This document shows positions 56,183 to 64,000 of a stretch of 64,000 bases of DNA, piece by piece. The notes below the pieces were generated by a model. It saw only the letters and a list, made by a program, of their open reading frames with translations, was not told the origin of the DNA and did no database searches. This DNA comes from Echiichthys vipera (lineage: Eukaryota; Chordata; Actinopteri; Perciformes; Trachinidae). The stretch spans positions 8,136,252-8,200,251 of the forward strand of contig OY829656.1 of the NCBI GenBank assembly GCA_963691815.1, given 5' to 3'. A program made the translations under genes and the position numbers. Each line of letters begins with the position of its first letter. Positions within the stretch are counted from its first letter, which is position 1.

Positions 56183-57146
56183 ATAATAATGACATATGGA
56201 ATGATATGTGAATGCTCCTGCTAGAAAATATATGAGCTCTCATTTAAAGATGAGAGGGGTGTTTGTGTGTGTACATGAAAGCTGCGTCAATCAACATGAT
56301 CATCAAAAATACATCAAAGGCCGTACTAAAGATGAAGTGGAGCTGCTGGTGTTACTGACAGCCTATATATAATCTATGTATCTGCATTTCCACATACAAC
56401 AACACACATTCTCAAGACGTAACCAGCACATCTCTGCGATTTATGAACCATTAAATCGACACCCAATGATTCTAATCGTTAAAAATATTCATCATTTGTC
56501 ACTAATTGCAGAACTAACTCCACAGGAGATGTACATTACTTACATTATACCATTTTTCTCTTTATACACTGCTCTGTTATCTGCTAAAATCTAAATGTGT
56601 CTGTGCTTTTTCTGAGCAAACTGTTTCCATGTAAATATGCAGCACTTCGAAATGCACTTTTCTTGCTGGAAGTTAGATGAGAAAATTGATACCACATTCA
56701 TATCCACTCTTTAAATATGAGGCTACATTCCAGAGTTGGTTAGCTTAGCTTAGCATAAAGACTGTTAACAGGGGGAAATAACTAGCATGGCTCTCACCCA
56801 GGATTACAATAAATCTATTTGCCCTGACTTATCTTTTTTTGTTCAATTTGTCCAACGTAAAAAACAACCAGGTGTTTTTTTAAAGTGGGATGTGGAGCTA
56901 GACTATTTCTTAAGCTAAGCTAACCATCTCCTAGCTTTAGCTTCATATTATATAAACAGGGGAGTGGTATCAATGTTTTCATGGCACTCTTGGCAAGAGA
57001 ACGAACAAGTATACCTCAAACTTTTCATTTAAGGAATTTTTTCCACCCAGCACTGCTCCTTATCTTTCTGTATCTGCATCAATTTTATTATCCAGCAACA
57101 GGACAATTCCCACCGCCTAACCCTAACCTCCTCCAGCCCAGGCCCC

Positions 57147-57365
57147 TCAAAGCTCCCTGGGGATGATGGTGAAGGGCCGGATGGGGCAGGAAGCTTCCAG
57201 CTCCAGGGCTGTCAAGAAGCAGTCAGGGGCCTGGCTGGAGTCCCGAGACTGCAGGGCCTCGCCCAGGCCGCTCCACGCTTCGTGGGAGGTGCTGTGGACC
57301 TGAACCGCATCGCGCAGGACCTTCTCACCGAGGTGGACACGCCCAGTTTTAACCAGCAGACGGCC
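57147..57365 (-). CDS. ttc7a: TTC7A last coding exon (partial gene)
   Basis: TTC7 is a tetratricopeptide scaffold that links PI4KA to EFR3 at the plasma membrane to make PI4P. This exon (72 codons plus TGA, phase 0) runs on the minus strand from 57365 down to the stop at 57147-57149. It encodes G-R-L-L-V-K-T-G, A-E/E-K-V-L-R-D-A-V-Q, H-E-A-W-S-G-L-G-E-A, D-C-F-L-T-A-L-E-L-E-A-S and ends F-T-I-I-P-R-E-L, the highly conserved TTC7 C-terminus with the last TPR helices. The acceptor is the ctgg at 57366 (ccag on the coding strand). Synteny with stpg4 and calm2 points to ttc7a rather than ttc7b. No further exon is seen to 64000, so the last intron is at least 6.6 kb. Confidence 0.92.
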   Translation of the reverse strand, partial: GRLLVKTGRVHLGEKVLRDAVQVHSTSHEAWSGLGEALQSRDSSQAPDCFLTALELEASCPIRPFTIIPREL

Positions 57366-59010
57366 CTGGATGGACAGTTGGATAAAGGGAAAGGTCCGCA
57401 TTGTAGTGAGGCTCATCAGGTTATGTGAAGTATTCAAGGAAAAGGATGATTTTTGTCATTCTTGAAAGTGACACAACAGATAGTGGTTTAAATGGAACAA
57501 AGTGTTTTTTTCATTGTTTGTTTTTAGAGAAGTACAGAACGGATAGTACATTTAACTTCCGAAGCTCGTCCCTAATATTTTTTTTATCCTAAATATCTAC
57601 TAGTATAACATTTTTCATGGCACGATAAGATCAAGTAAGCAGATGGTGGCTTTTTACAAAAAAAAAAAATCCAAATGTAGGATTATAATGCCTGCTGTCC
57701 TGTGGACTAGTTTAGTACAACAAAATCAAACCAAAACAACAACAACAAAAAAACTGTACTACTCTTTACAAGAGGCATATTCAACTGGGATTGTACAACT
57801 GAAGGGAGAAAATCCTCAAATCATGAGATTAGGAGCGGCCCGCTGAAAGATGATGCAGTTAAGAGTCACACACACAGATTAAGTGCAATCAAGTTATGTT
57901 AAATACAATCTACATCTTTTAAAGTATACTCTCGCTTTTTTTGGATTGGTAAACTGTGTTTTTCCGAGCAGACAAAGGGACAAGTTTCTGGTTTTACTTC
58001 TCAGTTAATGTAATGTAAATAGATTACACAGACTGAAATCCTGCTGAGCTAGCTAAACTAGTACAACACACTCTTTTCTGTCACGTTACTGTTATACTGT
58101 ATTATTTTTGCGAAAGCCAGATGCCAAAAAGACAATGCATTTACAAGTAATAATACCAGAAATTCAAACACAGAAGATAAGCAATCCTGTAGTTTGGCCT
58201 TCCTTTTCTTTTTCAAATTACTTTTGCCAATCTGGAGGTCTGTTAGCAATCTGTATGATCATCTGACAGGTCGGGCTTGTTGCCCTGTTTGACACTATTT
58301 TTTAGCAGTGTTGCTGCATTCCCAGATCTCAGCTTTGAACTTGGTGAGTAAAATGTCATCAAAGATTATAAAGATTGTCTATACCAAAGCTATCAAGTTT
58401 GAAAAGTGTGACCAACGAATGTTGATGGAAGCAAAGTTATATGTGAATAATTTATTCAGATTTTCTTTTGCTAACATTAGATATGTACACAGCTTACAGT
58501 CATATTTAGCAATACTAAACCTTATTTCCTGAGGCGTTTATCAACATTATGGCTTATGTTAGCTTAGCTGTGTTTCCAAATCGCTCAAGAGTTTGTTGCT
58601 GAGACTGAAGCAGGTCTCAAACAAAGTTAATTTTCTCCTGATTTGTGCATCTGAAAAATGCCGTTTTAGTGTCAGAATGTTCGGGAGATATTTGACCTGC
58701 GAAGGGCCAGTGAGAAAACACACATGACGCAGATGCAGAAAATTACTATGAGTTGTGCCGTCTCGATTTTAAGACATCTGGTTTAACATCAGACACAGCT
58801 CACAGCTCTTTAAGCCCTTTTCTTGAAGTGAAGATTCAGGGTTCACACGATAGATTTTATAAAAAATGGACGTAGCATATCCGTCGGGGTCCGTACTCTC
58901 AACTTGATCCAATCGTCCTCACCAACGGGAGCCACCCTCTTGTCAGACTTTTGACTCCGCCTCATTTCCTCTTACCAAAAAAGGGCATGTACAGTATGTG
59001 ACGTTGGGGG

Positions 59011-59406
59011 GAGGGAGATACGTCCATCTGGCTGACGTATACCTCTGAGGATAAGTGAGGGCTAGCATCTCCCCGTCACTTAAGAGGCTGCGCCCCTTAT
59101 TAATCATAAACGTTAACCTACAATAAAATAAAAACTAGCCTGGTACAAAAAAAGTTCACCCCCTCAGTGTTGTCATGGAGATATGACCTAAACATACAGA
59201 CTAGAATGTTTTTTTGTACCAGGCCTTAAACAGGTTTAATTATGCTGTGAAACTGCATACACAACGGCAATTATACCTGTTTAACATGGGAGTCAATGAG
59301 AAACTGCTCTATTATGAAAGCTGCCCCTAGTAGACACTCAAAAAACTGCAGTTTTTGGAACTTCTGTATTGGATCAACCAGGAAGTCGCTATGGTGGGGG
59401 CTTGGT
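59011..59406 (+). repeat. Interspersed repeat, copy A
   Basis: Starts gagggagatacgtccatctg and continues through gcgccccttattaatcat, caataaaataaaaactagcc and gtgttgtcatggagatatg to ggatcaaccaggaagtcgct. The same order occurs in reverse complement at 63781-64000. Copy A has an extra segment of about 160 bp (59205-59370) and an internal hairpin (gcctggtacaaaaaaa near 59136 against tttttttgtaccaggc near 59207). Confidence 0.8.
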
Positions 59407-60022
59407 TCAAACATCCTCCAACACGGAACGAAACCAAGTGATTCCTAAATGTAGGCGTACCAGTGGCTAACATTAGCATGCAAAGAACACAAAACATGTA
59501 AATAAGACAACTTTGAAGTTACTGAGGTTGTCTTTTCTCCTCTATAGTAGAGGCTAACTGTCACTCTGTTTTGGAAAATGTAATGTAATTATTGAATATC
59601 AAACCTTATTGCCTTACAATACTCTGTTAATCACATAACTTTTAAGAGTTACTGCCCAACACTGCTGAATATCTACTAAAAATTACATGAAAATGGTTGA
59701 TACTAATGAGTTCATGCAGTTTGTGCTAAATCGCTCAAAACATTGAAAGACAGTATGTTCCTTTACAGAACATGTTATTCCAAAGTCTTCATTTGCAGTG
59801 GCGTGCTTGGCGACTACCGCCCCAGGGCTCTGCCAGGAAGAGTGGCGGGCATGCATGTGATTTCAACACTCACTGATTTTATACTGTACAGCTATGTGTA
59901 TGTGTACGGCATACAGAGCTGAGGAAAGATGGAAAGAGAAGTATGTGACTGGCATTTTATGTAAACTGTATGGATACATGGAAATAAATGGTTGTTAAAG
60001 CTGAAAAATAAGTGTACGCTCT

Positions 60023-60025
<3 letters not shown>

Positions 60026-60113
<88 letters not shown>

Positions 60114-60123
60114 CGCGTGTGTG
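60026..60123 (+). repeat. (GT)n microsatellite
   Basis: GT tract of about 98 bp ending in gtgcgtgcgcgtgtg, in the ttc7a intron. Confidence 0.95.
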
Positions 60124-60368
60124 TGGTAAGTATATATGTGAGAAAAAGAAGGATTTTATGGATGATATATGTTGCCACCATGATAAAGGTCTCTGTGGTG
60201 GTCAGCTCAGGTGGGATGCGGTGTGTTTGAGAGTTACCGAAGTGACCAACAGCATGGAGTCAAATATGTCTCACACACAAACACACACATGAGTGACAGT
60301 GTCACATGCACATTCAAGGTGACAACAGACAGCCTTTCTTGCACAATATCATCCTCTCCCTTACTCTG

Positions 60369-60538
<170 letters not shown>

Positions 60539-60658
60539 TGAGCTGGCCTGAGGTCAGACAGAGGAGTCTTGTTATGCAGTCTCTGCTCACAAGCTCCAGA
60601 TTAATTGGGCTGAAATACACATAGCTGTCTAGGGGCTCTGATGCAACTTTCAATAAAA

Positions 60659-60847
<189 letters not shown>

Positions 60848-60997
60848 GTCTCACACACAATATCTCTCTCTTCCTCTGTTCTCCTTTCCCTCACTGCTGC
60901 TATGAGGAAAACACCGGAAGATTGAAACTCTTGGTTATGGAGAAAACCTGTCACAGGATGTGCAGAAAGGGTGCAAGCGTGTATGTGTCTAAGTGAG

Positions 60998-61020
60998 TGT
61001 GTGTGTGTGTGTGTGTGTGT
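60998..61020 (+). repeat. Short (GT)n tract
   Basis: GT run of about 23 bp in the ttc7a intron. Confidence 0.9.
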
Positions 61021-63066
61021 GCATGCATGAGAGACACTTCCATCTGTGCCACTACATGTCAGTTATGCTGGTAACCATGGAAAAGTTGATCCTTCCAGGC
61101 CAGTGGCTCAATCAAATAAACTTTACTGTATATACTCTGGTCTGGTATACAAGCTGGCAGAAAAGCACACAATACACACCCATTGGCTGACAGTTTTCTG
61201 TAAAACACTTAAAGTAAGAGGTCAACATTTTCTTTTTGAGTGGGATGAAAAAATGATATCAATCTCTCATCTGTGCATTAGACAGAGCTGGTGGCGGGAC
61301 GTGGTTGGCTTAGCTTTAGGGAAACAGCTAGCCTGGCGCTTTACGTAATTACACAATGCTATCTTTGTTATTTATTTCTACATGAACAGAGATACAAAAA
61401 TGACAATTTGTGTTTTAGGGGGAAGCTATGTTGTTGAAGCAAAAACAGTTCAGTCATCTGCCCAGGCTACTCTTGTGCAGTGTCTCTAGTTAGGATGTGG
61501 GTTGCCATTCAAAATGACAATGACCATAGGGCAACATTTTGAAGCAACACATATAATTACAATGGAATCTCTTCAATTATTGGATTTGCATGTGGGGTAG
61601 AAGTCTTAGCAAATATTTCATGTGAATTTGAACTTCGACCTGTTAACCAATAACAAACCTCCTCAATGGAACAGAGTGGATGGATGATGGATAATAGCTT
61701 AGCTGTGTTGCACCATCCAGGTTTATTTAACCTCCTTTGTTAAAGTACAAGCTAATCCACAAGAGACATGGTTAACAGTCAATGGCACTAATATTTCTTT
61801 TGAGTTAACTGTCAACTTATTGTCCCCTTAGTGGTCAAGCTAATGAGCCAACAGTTAGCAGACTCGTTAGCTCGTTTCCGTCTTTAATGAGACAATTAAA
61901 TAAAATTATGTCAATTCCTGTGAACAAATGGAAAATAAATGGTACACAGAAACTAGAAAGAAGCTCATGGAGTTTTGTAACTGACTAGTGCTAGCATTTC
62001 CCAATGGGCTATGTTAGCAGTTAGCTAGCCAGCTACAGTAGTTCACCATTCAGCCCTTGAGTCGAAGCTACATTACTATTAAACTATATTAAACTATATT
62101 TAACATGTATATCAGCTTCAAAGGTTCCTGATTTCAGCATGGTACCTAACCTACAGACATGAGCTGGACATCTGTCTTCTTATCTTAGTCTTAGAAAGAC
62201 CGCAAGGGCGTATTTGCCAAAATGTTAAACTATTCCTTAGGTTTCAGACAAAAGAAATCAGAGAAAGTTAAACAACACAGAGAAGAAAGTGAACGTAATG
62301 AGTGACACAATAAGGAAAAATGTTTGCAGGAGAGTGGAGCAGATAGATAAGGAAGTGACCAAATGTGTGCTCAAGAACATTTAGTTTGCTACCGAGTTCT
62401 TCTGGCATTAGACTGATAAAACTGGTATCTATTGGTTTTGCTTTAATTACTCCCAGCCATCTGTCTCCAGTTTTACCCCAGCTGATCCCATGGTGTTTGG
62501 CAGCGCAGGTTTGTTTCTTATCATGCCATTAAAGCACTACTGAACTGAGCTGAGCCAAACCGAGCGAGTAGGCAGTGGTGTTTTCATCCTTCTTTCAAGC
62601 TAAATTCAAGCAAACTTTTGAAACGCTGCAAACAATACACAACATTTAATTAAGCGTCTTTCCATCAGTTAAATTGAAGAGAATGAGAAAAGCTTCCTGA
62701 ATGTCGCAAACGAACACACCCAACATAGATTTGATTATGAAGTTGATTAGCATTGGGGAAATGGGTTTTTGTTATTCAGTGTCAGCTGATATAATTCATA
62801 TTGCTTACTGTACAAAGTCAAAAAGACTACTTTGTAATAGTATAACGCACTTAAGCTAAGCAGTCAACAAAGAGATTTATTTATGGGAATAATATTTATT
62901 GGATAACTTCTTTATTACCAAAAACTTTTCTGCCTCAAGCAAGCATTACTTTGATTTTACTTTTCATTACATCATAGTTTGCATATACATGCTAGGATGC
63001 AAATAAAGCAACACCGATTAAACTACAGAACAGGCTGTATTTTGAGTATTTCTATTCTAAAAAAAA

Positions 63067-63120
63067 ATTTCCCAGCTTGGGATCAATAAAGTATTTCTAT
63101 TCTATTCTATCCTATTCTAA
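63067..63120 (+). repeat. Retroelement 3' tail with TTCTA repeats
   Basis: The phrase cccagcttgggatcaataaa followed by tattctattctatcctattc is the typical 3' end of a fish retroelement ending in a short tandem repeat. Nothing coding is attached on the left, so it is a heavily truncated copy. Confidence 0.6.
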
Positions 63121-63780
63121 ACAATGTGTGATTGGGTGTGGATCCAAACTGAATTAACCATGTATTGACCAGACTGTCAGTTAGCTAGATACATAATTGC
63201 ATGACATAAACGCAACATCAATCAGTGACAAAATGGTCATATGGATTAGTTCCCAGAAATGAATGACTTCTAGACAGCTGAACTCTAAATTTAGACTTGC
63301 AATCTGCTGTTGTCAGCCATGCTGCCGGCAGAGCGGAAGAGCTGTGACCAGACATCTCAGAAAATAAGAATAAAATGATAAAAGTAGTTAAGTATAGGTA
63401 CAAGGTTAGAGTTATGTTTTGTCTTTAGATGGTTAGGTGTGTGCATGGCATGATTCAGGTCCATATGATCCATAATCATGCGATATGGCAGCAAGTGGGC
63501 ATGTTGTGTTCTCCAATGGCTGTCAGTTGAACCCCTGTAGGCTAACATCTACACACATACACACAGTGTAACCCAGTGGCCTAATGCCCTGCTGTTGAAC
63601 CAGAAAGAGAGCCTTTACCTGAACCTCTAATCTCATCAGTGGTTAAGTCTGAGCTGGCAGGGAGAGGTGATCCAGGGTTGTTGTATTTACCTTGGTCATG
63701 TTGGCTTGAACTTTCACTGCTTATTACACCAGCTTGGGTTGTGTTTTAGTCTGGACGGGCAGAAACGGAGACGATGACAC

Positions 63781-64000
63781 CGAGCCCCAACTACAGCGAC
63801 TTCCTAGTTGATCCATGTATGTTTAGGACATATCTACATGACAACACTGAGGGGGGTAAATTTGTTTGTAACGGGCTAGTTTTTATTTTATTGGAGGTTA
63901 AAGTTTATAAATAATTAGGGGCGCTGCCTCTTGAGTGACAGCTAGCTGGCCCTCACTTCTCCTCGGAGGTAAACGTCAGCCAGATGGACGTATCTCCCTC
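63781..64000 (-). repeat. Interspersed repeat, copy B (inverted, runs off the window)
   Basis: Reverse complement of the family at 59011-59406: it ends with cagatggacgtatctccctc at the window edge and includes agcgacttcctagttgatcc at 63795-63814. Relative to copy A it lacks the segment 59205-59370, so it is a shorter, different version. Its true end lies to the right. Confidence 0.8.

Overview
The window is nuclear DNA from a ray-finned fish, most likely a percomorph teleost. Genes are intron-rich with GT/AG boundaries, long CA/GT microsatellites are common, and the interspersed repeats are fish-type LINE fragments and foldback MITEs. Nothing in it looks prokaryotic.

Four genes can be supported, in the order [MUC4-like gene, +] - [calm2, +] - [stpg4, +] - [ttc7a, -]. 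(1) Positions 1-26121 hold the 3' 23 exons of a large membrane protein. Joined, they give 5667 bp, exactly 1889 codons with no internal stop. The order is a long calcium-binding EGF array, NIDO, AMOP, VWD, EGFs, a SEA-like segment, an EGF, one transmembrane helix and a short tail. The 5' end lies outside the window. (2) Positions 32498-35494 encode calmodulin (149 aa) in six exons. (3) Positions 39743-48734 encode STPG4, a sperm-tail PG-rich repeat protein, in seven exons (241 aa), mostly too small to show as open frames. (4) Positions 57147-57365 on the minus strand are the last coding exon of ttc7a; the rest lies beyond the right edge.

The calm2-stpg4-ttc7a block has the order and orientations of human 2p21 (CALM2, STPG4, TTC7A). 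That identifies this calmodulin copy as calm2, since vertebrate calmodulin genes encode the same protein. In mammals the next gene past CALM2 is EPCAM; here the place is taken by the MUC4-like gene.

The remainder is introns and intergenic DNA rich in repeats. It includes a 5'-truncated non-LTR retrotransposon with a decayed reverse transcriptase (17770-20155), a second LINE tail (37746-38405), and a MITE whose body contains seven copies of a 59-bp minisatellite (10881-11791). There are several foldback elements (7384-7637, 15688-15958), nested MITEs (38437-39294), a retrocopy-like fragment of RUVBL2 in a stpg4 intron (46520-46680), and dense CA/GT tracts near and within the ttc7a 3' region. 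I found no tRNA or rRNA gene, CRISPR array or operon. The genes do not form a shared pathway; the interest lies in the architecture of gene 1, the synteny, and the repeat structures.
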